Assembly: GCF_041262165.1 (NCBI RefSeq)
Contig: NZ_JBGCBY010000006.1
Location: forward strand, 124,001 to 188,000
Source: Streptacidiphilus sp041262165
Lineage (GTDB): Bacteria; Actinomycetota; Actinomycetes; Streptomycetales; Streptomycetaceae
DNA: 64,000 nt
Reading direction: 5' to 3'
This document shows, in pieces, positions 44,508 through 53,177 of this stretch. The notes beneath the pieces were generated by a model. It searched no databases. It worked only from the letters and a program-made list of their open reading frames with translations, and had not been told where the DNA came from. Made by a program: the position numbers and the translations under genes. How positions within the stretch are numbered: the stretch's first letter is position 1; every line of letters begins with the position of its first letter.

Positions 44508-45209
44508 TCATACCCGCAGGGACGCCAGCGGGGTGAGCAGGCAGCGGCTCACCAGCCCCGCCGCGTCGTCCAGCGCGTCGGCCGCCACGCCGTAGGCGGC
44601 CGGCCGGTCGCGCAGCTCCCACAGCGTGACCGCCGACGCCCACGCGGCGTCCCTCGCCCGGTCGATGCTCCAGGAGCTGACCAGGTGCAGCAGCGGCTCG
44701 GCCACGTCCAACTGCTCCGGCGGCGGCATCAGCCGGTCCCGCACCTGCTCCTCGACGTCCGCCAGGACGTCGTTCACCCGGTGGAAGTCGGCGGCTAGCT
44801 CCTCGGGTGAGCAGCCCAGCGCGGTGCAGGCGTCCACGACGGCCAGCGGCAGGTCGTGCTCGATGTGCGCGTTCATCCCGGCCAGGGCGTACTGCAACGG
44901 CAGCACGCCCGGGTGCAGCCGCAGCTCCAGCAGCGGGCGCCAGCAGGCCGGGGCCCGATCGGCGGCGAGTGCGTCGAGGAAGCGGTCCGCGAAGAGCACG
45001 TCCAACTCCGCGACATCGGCGGGGTCGTGGAAGTAGCCGCCCGCGTCGAGATGCTCCCGGACGGCCTCGGTGACGGTCAGGTACGCGCCGCCGAAGACCG
45101 CCACCCCGTCCTGCGGTGGGAGCCCCGACACGAGCAGCCGCAGCCGCTCCACGATCGCGCCGACCTCCGCGCCCGGCTCGACCGCGATCTGCTCCGCTCC
45201 TGTTGCCAT
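44508..45209 (-). CDS. DUF5995-family protein
   Basis: A 233-residue, mostly helical protein resembling actinobacterial DUF5995: VFGGAYLTVTEAVREHL, then FADRFLDALAADRAPACWRPLLELRLHPGVLPLQYALAGMNAHIEHDLPLAV, where an NxHIxxDLP motif is characteristic. No enzymatic role is established for the family. ATG 45209 has GGAGG nearby. It converges with guaB1 and is followed upstream by the epimerase gene in the same direction, 115 bases away. Confidence 0.8.
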   Translation of the reverse strand: MATGAEQIAVEPGAEVGAIVERLRLLVSGLPPQDGVAVFGGAYLTVTEAVREHLDAGGYFHDPADVAELDVLFADRFLDALAADRAPACWRPLLELRLHPGVLPLQYALAGMNAHIEHDLPLAVVDACTALGCSPEELAADFHRVNDVLADVEEQVRDRLMPPPEQLDVAEPLLHLVSSWSIDRARDAAWASAVTLWELRDRPAAYGVAADALDDAAGLVSRCLLTPLASLRV

Positions 45210-45324
45210 GCCCTCCAGCTTGCGCCGTCCCCGGCCGCACGGCGATCCACCGTCCGGGCGACGACGGCCCCAGCAGGACCGGCCGGACTGGCAGGACCCG
45301 CGCGACCCGAGCGACCCGCAGGGA

Positions 45325-46203
45325 TTACAGCGCTCCGGCGTCGCGGGCGGTCCACACGGACGGGTAGACCGGGCGCCAGCCGAGGTCCTCGCGGAGTGGC
45401 AGGTTGTCCGCGACGCCGTTCCACGGGTCCGGATCCTGCCGGTCCGCCGCGCCCTCGGGGAGCGGGACGCCCGCGAGGCGGTAGAGGTCGAAGGCGGTGA
45501 CCGGCGCGTCGTCGGTGGCGTTGAAGACCCGGCCCTCGACCCCGGGCACGCGCAGGGCCCGGAACAGCGCCTGGGCGACGTCCGCGTGGTGCACCACCGG
45601 CATGCGCTGGTGGGCGGCCCAGTCGCGGGCGAACCGCAGCGCGCCGCTCAGGTGCGGGTCGCCCTCGCCGTAGACGTATGCCAGCCGGACCGTCACCAGC
45701 GGCAGGCCGTGGCGGAGGTGCAGCTCCCGGAGGCCCGCGTCCGCCTCCGCCTTCGAGGGCGGGTAGGCGCTCCAGTCGGCCGAGGGGTGCAGTTCGTCGT
45801 CCTCGCGGGCGGGGCGGCCCTGTCCCGGCCCGTACACCAGGTTGGTGCTGGTCTGGACGAAGCGGCTGACCCCCGCGTCGAGGGCCTGGCGGCCCAGGGC
45901 GATCGCGGCGTCGCGGTTCACCGCCCACGCCTCCGCGTCGGGGACGCCGCGAAAGGCGGCGGCGACGTTCACCACGCTGTCGACGCCGTCGAGCGCCTTG
46001 GCGCGGTCGTCCTCCTCGCGGAGGTCGCCGATCACGGCTTCGGCGCCGAGCGCGGTGAAGCGCTCCGCTCGCGCCTCGTCCCGCACCAGGACCCGGACGC
46101 GCTCGCCCTCCGCCCGCCACTGCAGCAGTCGCGGGACAAAGCGCCGTCCGACCTGGCCGGTGGCGCCGGTCACCAGAATCGTGTTCATGTCCTTGGTGGT
46201 CAT
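45325..46203 (-). CDS. NAD-dependent epimerase/dehydratase (extended SDR)
   Basis: A 292-residue extended SDR. The nucleotide motif TGATGQVGRRF lies near residues 11-21, the catalytic Tyr-Lys pair in SAYPPSKAEAD near 148, and a YVYGEGDPH sugar-epimerase-like loop follows. The start at 46203 (MTTKDMNTILV) has GAGGA eight bases upstream; ATG 46188 is the alternative. It diverges from an HTH regulator across 157 bases containing two palindromes, so it is probably that regulator's target. Substrate unknown. Confidence 0.88.
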   Translation of the reverse strand: MTTKDMNTILVTGATGQVGRRFVPRLLQWRAEGERVRVLVRDEARAERFTALGAEAVIGDLREEDDRAKALDGVDSVVNVAAAFRGVPDAEAWAVNRDAAIALGRQALDAGVSRFVQTSTNLVYGPGQGRPAREDDELHPSADWSAYPPSKAEADAGLRELHLRHGLPLVTVRLAYVYGEGDPHLSGALRFARDWAAHQRMPVVHHADVAQALFRALRVPGVEGRVFNATDDAPVTAFDLYRLAGVPLPEGAADRQDPDPWNGVADNLPLREDLGWRPVYPSVWTARDAGAL

Positions 46204-46301
46204 CTTCGAGTTCCTCACGTCGGGCTTCCTCATCTCGGGGCTCCGCGCTCCGGGTTGATGCCACAACTCTGCGCGGCCGCGAGTCCGGGCGGGAGAGACC
46301 T

Positions 46302-46325
46302 CCCGATCGGGGGATCGGCGATCCC
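46302..46325. promoter_or_regulatory. Twin palindromes between divergent epimerase and regulator genes
   Basis: CCCGATCGGG (46302-46311) and GGGATCGGCGATCCC (46311-46325) are perfect palindromes sharing one base, located 36 bases before the regulator start. This is the expected layout of an operator for the MmyB-like regulator. Confidence 0.5.
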
Positions 46326-46360
46326 TGGATATCCGGCGGCCCCGGCGGCGATGCTGGGGT

Positions 46361-47236
46361 ATGGACCGCGCCCAGCTCGCAGACTTCCTTCGCCGCTCCC
46401 GGGTCCGCCTCGCGCCCTCGGACGTGGGCCTGCCGGAGGGAGCCAGGCGGCGCACCCCCGGGCTGCGCCGGGAGGAGGTCGCCCAGCTCGCCGGCATGTC
46501 CGTGGACTACTACACACGGCTGGAGCAGCAGCGCGGCCCGCACCCCTCGCCCCAGCTGCTGGCGTCGCTGGCCCGCGCGCTCCGGCTCAGCAGTGACGAG
46601 CGCGACCACCTCTACCACCTCGCCGGGCAGGTACCGCCGCGCGCCTCGGGCACCGAGGGCCATGTTCGTCCGGGCCTGCTGCTGATCCTGGACCGGCTGT
46701 ACGACACCCCGGCCCAGGTGCTGTCCGACCTGGGGGACGTGCTGGCGCAGAACCGGATGGCCATGGCGCTGTTCGGCGACCGCAGCGCCCTGCCGGCGGA
46801 CAGCCGGAACATCGTGCTGCACTGGTTCGTCGACCCCTCCTCCCACGCCCTGTTCCCCGAGGCGGACCGGGAGCGGCTCGCGCGGACCCATGTCGCGCAG
46901 CTGCGCGCGGTCGTCGCGGCCCGGCCGGACGACCGGCGCGCCGCGGCGCTGGTGCGGAGGTTGCTGGCGGACTCGCCCGAGTTTGCCGCGCTGTGGGCGG
47001 AGCACGACGTGGCGGTGCGCCGCAGCGACACCAAGACGATCGTGCATCCGGTGGTGGGCGAGATCGAGCTGGACTGCGAGGTGATGCTGAGCGGAGCCCA
47101 CGAGCAGCGCCTGATCGTCTACACGGCGCGGCCCGGCAGCGTCGGGCAGGAGCGGCTGGAACTTCTGCGGGTCGTGGGCCTGCAGGACCTGTCCCGCTCG
47201 GAGCCGGCGTCCGAATCGCGTGGAGCGAAGCCGTAG
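46361..47236 (+). CDS. XRE-family HTH regulator with MmyB-like ligand domain
   Basis: A 291-residue regulator of a group abundant in Streptomyces. The N-terminal HTH (about 5-80) reads LADFLRRSRVRL, RRTPGLRREEVAQLAGMSVDYYTRLEQQRG, SPQLLASLARAL. The C-terminal MmyB-like PAS fold (about 100-275) contains DVLAQNRMAMALFGD and HPVVGEIELDCEVMLSGAHEQRLIVYTA. These regulators usually control the adjacent divergent oxidoreductase gene, here the NAD-dependent epimerase. A family 1 repeat element lies just past its 3' end. Confidence 0.92.
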   Translation: MDRAQLADFLRRSRVRLAPSDVGLPEGARRRTPGLRREEVAQLAGMSVDYYTRLEQQRGPHPSPQLLASLARALRLSSDERDHLYHLAGQVPPRASGTEGHVRPGLLLILDRLYDTPAQVLSDLGDVLAQNRMAMALFGDRSALPADSRNIVLHWFVDPSSHALFPEADRERLARTHVAQLRAVVAARPDDRRAAALVRRLLADSPEFAALWAEHDVAVRRSDTKTIVHPVVGEIELDCEVMLSGAHEQRLIVYTARPGSVGQERLELLRVVGLQDLSRSEPASESRGAKP

Positions 47237-47270
47237 CCGAACGGCGGGTTGAGCAGACGGGCTGACCGGA

Positions 47271-47437
47271 CGGGGGGCTCGGGCGCCCACCGCCCGGCAC
47301 CTCCAGCCCCAGTAGCTCCGCTACCAGGGCGTCCCGGCGCCTCGCCATCGAAGGCCACGCGGCGGAGCCGCACAGTGCCACTGCGACGTCACTGCGACGG
47401 CGTGCGCTGACCCGAGCCCTACCGCTCCCCAGGTCGT
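47271..47437 (+). repeat. Interspersed inverted-repeat element, family 1 copy C
   Basis: About 167 bp, left end shortened (GGGGGGCTCGGGCGCCCACC, 47273-47292), right end complete (CCCGAGCCCTACCGCTCCCC then AGGTCGT to 47437). The core hairpin is GTAGC-TCC-GCTAC (47312-47324). It fills the gap between two converging genes and ends 10 bases from the small membrane-protein stop. Confidence 0.85.
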
Positions 47438-47447
47438 TAGCGACCGC

Positions 47448-47618
47448 TCAGCGCGCCGACCGTCTCGACGCGCGCTTGCCCAGCCGCAGCCCCGCGAACA
47501 GGAACGCCAGGACGAACAGCACGCAGCCGATCACCAGCAGCCACAGCAGGCCCTTGACGATGGCGCCGAGGAATCCGAACACGACCGCGACGAGCAGAAT
47601 GAACAGGAACACAGCCAT
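47448..47618 (-). CDS. Small hydrophobic membrane protein
   Basis: A 56-residue protein that starts at ATG 47618 with GAGGAGG upstream. Two hydrophobic helices (about 2-21, VFLFILLVAVVFGFLGAIV, and 24-47) are followed by an Arg/Lys-rich tail (RLGKRASRRSAR) that should stay in the cytoplasm. Similar tiny hydrophobic proteins of unknown role are common in Streptomyces. A longer reading from 47705 adds a basic segment without support. Confidence 0.75.
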   Translation of the reverse strand: MAVFLFILLVAVVFGFLGAIVKGLLWLLVIGCVLFVLAFLFAGLRLGKRASRRSAR

Positions 47619-47821
47619 GAGGGCCTCCTCGGCGAAGGGGTTCCTTCTCGGTCGCGTCCGACTGGCCGCATCATGCCGCGCACGCGATCCTTGTCTTGCT
47701 CTCACCTGCAGTTTAACCCGTGCAGGTAGGTTGCGAACGCTTCCTCACCTGCTGCTCTCGCAGCGTCCGAGCGCCGGAAACGGCCCTGCCTCACCCCCTT
47801 GCGAAAGGTCGGCCGGATCTC

Positions 47822-49375
47822 ATGGCCACTGGCCCCCGTGAATCGATTCGGACCGCACGTGAGCCGGCTCCCGACCGCCCCCGGATAGCCCGCGCGGCGG
47901 CCGGGATCCGTGCCCTCCCGGCCGGGCGCAGGCTGGCCTGGGCGGTGTTCCTCACCACGCAGCTGCTCCTGCTGGTCCAGTGGGCCGCGTTCTACCCGGG
48001 CATCTTCAGCTGGGACTCGCTCACCTATGTATGGCAGGTCACCACCGGCCACTGGGTCGCCGACCACTCCGTGGCCTACGACGCCCTGCTGTGGCTCTCG
48101 CTGCAGGTCACAGGGGGTGTCGCGGCGCTGACCCTGCTGCAGACGGTCGCCGCGGCCGCCGCGCTCGCCTACACCGCCACCGGGCTCCACCGGCTGGGTG
48201 CGCGGGCCCGCTGGATCTGGGCCGCCACCACGGTGGCCGCAGTGATGCCGTCGACGGCGTCGTTCCTCATGTTCGTCTGGAAGGACGTGGGCTTCGCGCT
48301 CAGCGCGCTGCTCGCGTTCGCCGCTGTCGCCCACCTGGTCGCCGCCCGACTCGACGGCAGCCGCAGGCGCCGCCGGGACCTCTGGCTGCTCGCCCTGGGC
48401 TTGTCCGGTCTGGGCCTGTTCCGCAACGACGGCCTACCGGTGGTGCTGGTCGCAGTGGTCGTGCTGATCATCTTCCTGCCCGGGTCCCGCCGGGTGCTGA
48501 CCGCCATCGGCGCCGGCGTCTGCGCGCTGACCGCAGGACTCACCCTGGTGGTCTACCCGGCGCTGGGGGTCCAGTTGCCGCACGGGGACTCCGTGGTCGC
48601 GCTCAACCTCGCCGACGTCGCCGTGGTCTACGGGGAGGACCCGAAGAGCTTCACCGCGGCGGACCTCGCCCTGATGACGCAGGTCGCCCCGCTCTCGCAC
48701 TGGAGCGGCCAGGCGGCGAACTGCTGGTTCGCCGATCCGACGATGTACCCCCCGATGGACCGCCGCGCCGTCGACCGCCTGAGTGGTCCGCTGCTGTCGC
48801 TGTGGACCCGGGTCCTGGAACGCACGCCCCAGCTCGTACTGAAGGCGCGACTGTGCCGCGGGCAGATCGCCTGGTCCCCGGTGGACGGACCGTCGAACAT
48901 ACCCGGCGCCGCGACCGTGGTCGCCGGACCGGAGATGCCCGGTGGACTGCCCGCGGGATGGAACGACAACTTCAACTGGTCCTACCCGAACGCCAGCCTG
49001 CACGGAAACCCCTACCTTCCGGCACTGGTCTCCCACCCGTTCTCCGCGACCCTGCGCAGGGAACTGGTCAGTGTGTACAACCACAGCAAGTCCAGCACCT
49101 TCCAGTGGCTGTTCTGGCGGGGCGCGAGCTGGTGCTATCTCACCTACGCGGTGCTGCTCTGGACCGCCTTCCGCCGCCGGGCCCGGCCGGTCGTCGGCCT
49201 GATCGGGGTCACCCTGGGGCTGCAGCTGACCGTGCTCGCGGCCAACCCGTCCCAGCTGGCCCGGTACATGATCGCGCCGATCTTCATCGGGCTGATGTGC
49301 CTGCCGCTGCTCTCGGTACGGCGGCGCAACCGCGTGTCCGTGAGTCCGGAAGGCCCCGAGAGCCCTGAGCCCTGA
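47822..49375 (+). CDS. Polytopic membrane protein, GT-C glycosyltransferase-like
   Basis: A 517-residue membrane protein with about ten predicted helices. After the first helix the sequence FYPGIFSWDSLTYVWQVTTGHWVADHS contains an acidic residue in the first extracytoplasmic loop, where GT-C glycosyltransferases hold the catalytic Asp. A large soluble loop (about 245-400) contains HGDSVVALNLADVAVVYGED. GT-C enzymes use lipid-linked sugars outside the membrane; this is inferred from topology. ATG 47822 is the likely start, though its Shine-Dalgarno is poor. A 7-bp tandem repeat encodes the last residues and continues past the stop. Confidence 0.72.
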   Translation: MATGPRESIRTAREPAPDRPRIARAAAGIRALPAGRRLAWAVFLTTQLLLLVQWAAFYPGIFSWDSLTYVWQVTTGHWVADHSVAYDALLWLSLQVTGGVAALTLLQTVAAAAALAYTATGLHRLGARARWIWAATTVAAVMPSTASFLMFVWKDVGFALSALLAFAAVAHLVAARLDGSRRRRRDLWLLALGLSGLGLFRNDGLPVVLVAVVVLIIFLPGSRRVLTAIGAGVCALTAGLTLVVYPALGVQLPHGDSVVALNLADVAVVYGEDPKSFTAADLALMTQVAPLSHWSGQAANCWFADPTMYPPMDRRAVDRLSGPLLSLWTRVLERTPQLVLKARLCRGQIAWSPVDGPSNIPGAATVVAGPEMPGGLPAGWNDNFNWSYPNASLHGNPYLPALVSHPFSATLRRELVSVYNHSKSSTFQWLFWRGASWCYLTYAVLLWTAFRRRARPVVGLIGVTLGLQLTVLAANPSQLARYMIAPIFIGLMCLPLLSVRRRNRVSVSPEGPESPEP

Positions 49376-49416
49376 GCCCTGAGCCCTGAGCCCTGAGCCC
49401 TGAGCCCTGAGTTCTG
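49361..49416 (+). repeat. 7-bp tandem repeat spanning a stop codon
   Basis: Seven perfect units of AGCCCTG (49361-49409) are followed by one altered unit (AGTTCTG). The stop codon of the membrane protein is inside (49373-49375). Unit changes would shift the frame at the protein's end. Confidence 0.93.
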
Positions 49417-49471
49417 AGGCGGAGCAGGCTTCGCCGGCCTGGGCATGAGTCCGATGAGAAGCCGTTCGGCG

Positions 49472-49939
49472 TCAGCCTTCGGCGAGGTGGGCCGGGAAAC
49501 CTCCGGTGGCGACCGGGCCCCAGCGCTCGGGGGTGATCCGCAGCAGCGCCTTGCCCTGCTTGAGCATCGCCGCGCGGTACTCGTCCCAGTCGGGGTGCTC
49601 ACCGGAGATGCAACGGTAGTAGTCGACCAGCGGCTCCACGTCCTCGGTCGCGTCGATCACCTCGGCGGTTCCGTCCACCTGGACCCATGGGTCGTCGAAG
49701 TCCTGGGACAGCACGACGATGCTGACGCGCGGGTCACGGCGGGCGTTGCGGGCCTTCGCCCGCTCCGGGTAGGTCGACACCACGATGCGCCCCGAGGCGT
49801 CCACTCCGCAGGAGACGGGGGAGGCCTGCGGGCGTCCGTCGGCCCGGGTGGTGATCAGCAGGCCCCGGTGGCGGGGGCGCACGAAGTCGAGGAGCGCATC
49901 GCGGTCCACTGCGGTGTTGGTGGCGACTCGTCGCGTCAT
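49472..49939 (-). CDS. PPOX-class flavin/F420-binding oxidoreductase
   Basis: A 155-residue split-barrel protein of the pyridoxamine-phosphate-oxidase superfamily, in the actinobacterial F420-dependent Rv1155-like group: RGLLITTRADGRPQASPVSCGVD, STYPERAKARNARRDPRVSIVVL and the C-terminal ALLRITPERWGPVATGG. Such proteins bind F420, FMN or haem-like ligands. Its start at 49939 lies only 12 bases from a perfect hairpin that resembles the tips of the 17.4-kb element, so the promoter arrangement is unclear. Confidence 0.88.
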   Translation of the reverse strand: MTRRVATNTAVDRDALLDFVRPRHRGLLITTRADGRPQASPVSCGVDASGRIVVSTYPERAKARNARRDPRVSIVVLSQDFDDPWVQVDGTAEVIDATEDVEPLVDYYRCISGEHPDWDEYRAAMLKQGKALLRITPERWGPVATGGFPAHLAEG

Positions 49940-49951
49940 GCGGGCAGTCTA

Positions 49952-49982
49952 AGACCGACCGGCACCATGTGCCGGTCGGTCT
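49952..49982. repeat. Perfect 14-bp hairpin made of family 2 element ends
   Basis: AGACCGACCGGCAC (49952-49965) and its exact complement (49969-49982) are separated by CAT. The same 14-mer forms both tips of the element at 17440-17654. It sits between divergent genes, where a terminator is not expected, so a deleted or solo copy is the simpler reading. Confidence 0.75.
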
Positions 49983-50047
49983 AAGCTCGGGCGGACGCCG
50001 CCACCGGGTCGGCGGCGGCGGACGGATCGTCAGGAGTTGCGGCGGGA

Positions 50048-50548
50048 ATGGCGAAGAAGGCGAAGCGGGGCGGCCAGGGCACCCCCGCGACAGTGGCGCT
50101 GGAGGCGGCCGGAGTGGTGTTCACGGTCCACGCCTACGAGCACGACCCGGCCGCGGACTCCTACGGCGAGGAGGCAGCTCAGGCCATGGGGGTGAGCCCG
50201 GAGCGGGTCTTCAAGACCCTGCTCGCGGAGGTGGACGGCACCCTCACCGTCGGGGTCGTCCCGGTCGTCGCCCGGCTGGACCTCAAGGCCCTGGCAGCCG
50301 CCGTCGGCGGCAAGCACGCCGCGATGGCCGACCCCGTCGCCGCCGAGCGCAGCACCGGGTACGTCCTCGGCGGCATCTCCCCGCTGGGCCAGCGCAAGCG
50401 GCTCCGCACGGTCGTCGACGCCACCGCGCTCGGGCACCCCACCGTCTTCGTCTCGGCGGGCCGGCGCGGTCTCGAGGTCGAGCTCGACCCGCAGGAACTG
50501 GTCGCCCTGACGGCCGCGACGGCAGCGGCGATCTCGCGACGCGGCTGA
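50048..50548 (+). CDS. ybaK: YbaK-type Cys-tRNA(Pro)/Cys-tRNA(Cys) deacylase
   Basis: A 166-residue editing enzyme that clears cysteine from mischarged tRNAPro. The essential lysine is Lys56 in RVFKTLLAEVDG; GVVPVVARLDLKALAAAVGGKHAAMADP and RSTGYVLGGISPLGQ are family motifs. ATG 50048 begins KKAKRGGQGTPAT. It is followed by a family 1 repeat element 16 bases past the stop. Confidence 0.93.
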   Translation: MAKKAKRGGQGTPATVALEAAGVVFTVHAYEHDPAADSYGEEAAQAMGVSPERVFKTLLAEVDGTLTVGVVPVVARLDLKALAAAVGGKHAAMADPVAAERSTGYVLGGISPLGQRKRLRTVVDATALGHPTVFVSAGRRGLEVELDPQELVALTAATAAAISRRG

Positions 50549-50563
50549 TCCCGGGCGGCCCTA

Positions 50564-50752
50564 ACGACCTGGGGAGCGGTAGGGCTCGGGCGCCCACCGC
50601 CTGGCACCTCCGCTTGCCGCGTTGCCGACACGCCCCAGTAGCTCCCCTACAAGGGCCTCCCGGCGCCTTGCAATCGAAGGCCACGCGGCGGAGCCGCACA
50701 GTGTCACTGCGGCGGCGTTCGCTGACCCGAGCCCTATCGCTCCCCAGGTCGT
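50564..50752 (+). repeat. Interspersed inverted-repeat element, family 1 copy D (most complete ends)
   Basis: About 189 bp with near-perfect 27-bp inverted ends: ACGACCTGGGGAGCGGTAGG (50564-50583) and, at the right, the complement with one change (TATCGCTCCCCAGGTCGT to 50752). The core hairpin is GTAG/CTAC (50638-50641, 50647-50650). Internal blocks match copies A-C. It lies between ybaK and the histidine kinase gene. Confidence 0.88.
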
Positions 50753-50842
50753 AACTCTCGGCGGCCCTACTCCCGGCGGAGTACGCACAGCTCGCCGTTG
50801 CGGCTGACGAGCCGTTTGCACCGCCTGGTTACCGTAGAGAGC

Positions 50843-52105
50843 ATGCACTTCCTCCAACGCTGCCGCGCTGCGGTGCGCGCGCACCCCTACTGGGCGGACG
50901 GGCTGCTGGCGGTTGTGCTGTACGCGGCCACGCTGCTGAACCCGGTGACCCATGACCCCGCCAAGGCGTGGTCCGACCTCGACCCGTCGATCGTGCTGCT
51001 GATCGCCGGGATCCCGGTCTTCGCGCCGCTCGCCTGGCGCCGCCGCTATCCGATCGGCGTCCTGGTGGTCACGGTCGTCGGGACGCTCGGCTTCATGGTC
51101 ATCGGACCGGTACGCGGACCGATCCTGCTCGGTTCGGCCCTCGCCGTCTACACCGTGTCCTCCGTCGTCGAACGCCGCATCGCGCTCGCCATCGGCGGCG
51201 TGTCCGTGCTGTGCCTGGGCGGCACCAGCATGAGGCTGTCGGTCGAGGCGTGGGACCAGCCGGTCAACGCTGTCGCCTTCGTCTGGATCGCCCTCGCCGT
51301 CGCCGTCGGCGAGGCCGTGCGCAACCGCCGCGCCTTCGTCGCTGCGATAGAGGAGCGTGCCCGGCGCGCCGAGCACACCCGCGAGGAGGAGGCGCGCCGA
51401 CGGGTCGCCGAAGAGAGGATGCGGATCGCCCGCGAGCTGCACGACATCGTCGGCCACCACATCGCCCTGATCAACGTCCAGGCCGGCGTCGCCTCGCACG
51501 TCCTGGAGACCCAGCCGGAGCAGGCCCGGCAGGCGCTGGCCCATGTGCGCGAGGCGGGACGGGCCGCGCTCTCGGAGCTCAGCGCGACCGTCACCGTGCT
51601 GCGGCAGGGCGACGAGTCCGACGCCCCGCACGAGCCCGCGCCGGGCCTCGACCGGCTGCCCGCCCTGCTCGACAGCTTCGACCGGGCCGGGCTGCGGGTC
51701 AGCCGCTTCGACGAGGGCGAGCCGCGGGCGGTGCCGACCGCCGTGGACCTCACCGCCTACCGTGTCGTGCAGGAGTCGCTCACCAATGTGCGCAAGCACG
51801 CCGGGACGTCCGAGGCGACGGTGCGCCTGGTCTACCGGCGTGATGAGTTGTGCATCGAAGTGGAGGACGACGGCCCCGGCGCAGTGGGAGCGTCGAGGTC
51901 GTCGACGGGCGGCGAGTACGGCGGTGGCACCGGGCACGGCCTGATCGGGATGCGCGAACGTGCGGCCTCCGTCGGGGGCCGGTTCCGGGCCGGCCCCGGG
52001 CCCGACGGCGGATTCCGGGTACGGGTCGACCTGCCGCTGCCCAGGGTCGTGGCGCCCCGGCGAGTGCGGGCGACGACTCTGGGCAGCGCGACGACAGGAG
52101 CGGTA
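50843..52105 (+). CDS. NarL-type sensor histidine kinase
   Basis: A histidine kinase read from ATG 50843 to a TGA at 52106-52108 (421 residues). Four to five transmembrane helices occupy about 15-165. The HisKA_3 phosphoacceptor is His200 in RIARELHDIVGHHIALI, and the HATPase_c domain shows NVRKHAG, EVEDDGPG and GHGLIGMRERAA. It autophosphorylates and passes phosphate to the response regulator, whose ATG overlaps its stop (ATGA). The signal is unknown; most of its sensor part is membrane-embedded with short loops. Confidence 0.93.
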
Positions 52106-52776
52106 TGACGATCAAGGTGTTGCTCGCGGACGACCAGGTGCTGGTCAGGGCCGGGCTGAAGGTGCTGGTGGACTCCGCGCCGGACCTGGAGGTCGTGGCC
52201 GAGGCCGCGACCGGTCGCGAGGCGGTCGCGCTGGCCCGCGAGGCGCGTGCCGACGTGGTGCTGATGGACATCCGGATGCCCGACATGGACGGCCTCGCCG
52301 CCACCCGCGCCATCATGGCCGACGAGGACCTCGCCGGGGTACGCGTCCTGGTGCTGACCACCTTCGAGGTCAACGAGTACGTCTTCGAGGCGTTGCGCTC
52401 CGGCGCCAGCGGCTTCCTCGGCAAGGGCGCCGAACCGGACGACCTGCTGGACGCGATCCGGGTGGTGGCCAGGGGCGAATCGCTGCTCTCCCCGGCCGCC
52501 ACCCAGGGGCTCATCACCCGCTTCCTGGAGCAGCCCGACCGCCCCCCTACCCCCAGCCCGTCGAGCCTGTCCGCGCTCACCGAGCGGGAACGCGAGATCG
52601 TCGCCCTGGTCGCGACCGGCGGCTCCAACGACGACATCGCCGAGGAGCTGGCGGTGAGCCCGCTGACGGTGAAGACGCACGTCAGCAGGGCGCTGCTGAA
52701 GCTCGGCGCGCGGGACCGGGCCCAACTGGTGGTCCTCGCCTACGAGTCAGGACTGGTCCGCCCCGGCGAGCGGTGA
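52105..52776 (+). CDS. NarL/FixJ-family response regulator
   Basis: A 223-residue regulator. The receiver domain (about 3-120) has the acidic pair Asp9-Asp10, phosphoacceptor Asp55 in VLMDIRMPDMDG and a C-terminal Lys in GFLGKG. A LuxR-type HTH follows (about 155-215, LTEREREIVALVATGGSNDDIAEELAVSPLTVKTH). It overlaps its kinase gene by four bases and is the kinase's evident partner. A 20-bp direct repeat begins two bases after its stop. Confidence 0.95.
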   Translation: MTIKVLLADDQVLVRAGLKVLVDSAPDLEVVAEAATGREAVALAREARADVVLMDIRMPDMDGLAATRAIMADEDLAGVRVLVLTTFEVNEYVFEALRSGASGFLGKGAEPDDLLDAIRVVARGESLLSPAATQGLITRFLEQPDRPPTPSPSSLSALTEREREIVALVATGGSNDDIAEELAVSPLTVKTHVSRALLKLGARDRAQLVVLAYESGLVRPGER

Positions 52777-52778
52777 CC

Positions 52779-52822
52779 CGGTGACGGACGCGCTGACGAA
52801 CGCGGTGACGGACGCGCTGACG
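52779..52822 (+). repeat. 20-bp direct repeat, period 24, after the response regulator
   Basis: CGGTGACGGACGCGCTGACG occurs at 52779-52798 and again, identical, at 52803-52822, directly after the stop codon. Confidence 0.9.
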
Positions 52823-52898
52823 TGAGACAGGCCACAGCGGACCGCCTTGCCAAAACGAGGCGGGATCATGGCAGACTGTGAGCAGTAGTACGACGTTT

Positions 52899-53025
52899 GC
52901 GCACTCCGGGGTCGGTGAAAGTCCGAACCGGCGGTTACAGTCCGCGACCCGTCCGCTTCCAGTGGCCGGTTGACCAGGTGAAATTCCTGGACCGACGGTT
53001 AAAGTCCGGATGGGAGGCAGTGCGC
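52899..53025 (+). ncRNA. FMN riboswitch (RFN element)
   Basis: All conserved blocks are present in order: GGGGTCGGTGAAAGTCC, GAACCGGCGGT, CAGTCCGCGACCC, TTGACCAGGTGAAATTCCTGG, ACCGACGGTTAAAGTCCGG and ATGGGAGGCAGTGC. P1 is closed by GCGCACT (52899-52905) with AGTGCGC (53019-53025). It controls the riboflavin genes from 53178 on, turning them off when FMN is high. A candidate -35 TTGCCA is at 52847-52852. Confidence 0.97.
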
Positions 53026-53047
53026 GGCGGACGTCGGGTTTGTGCTG

Positions 53048-53067
53048 CGCCAGAGGTGGCTCTGGCG
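53048..53067 (+). terminator. Hairpin in the riboswitch expression platform
   Basis: CGCCAGAG (53048-53055) pairs with CTCTGGCG (53060-53067), followed by GCGTTT. A longer-range pairing of GCGGACG (about 53027) with CGTCCGC (about 53116), followed by GTTTTCT, is also possible. Either could be the regulated terminator. Confidence 0.5.
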
Positions 53068-53177
53068 GCGTTTCCGCGCCGTCTCCACCCCTCCCGCGAT
53101 CATGCCCGTGGCTTGTCGTCCGCGTTTTCTCCCTGACAGCCCCCGGAGCCCGCGCCTGGTAGCGCGAGGAGGACCCG

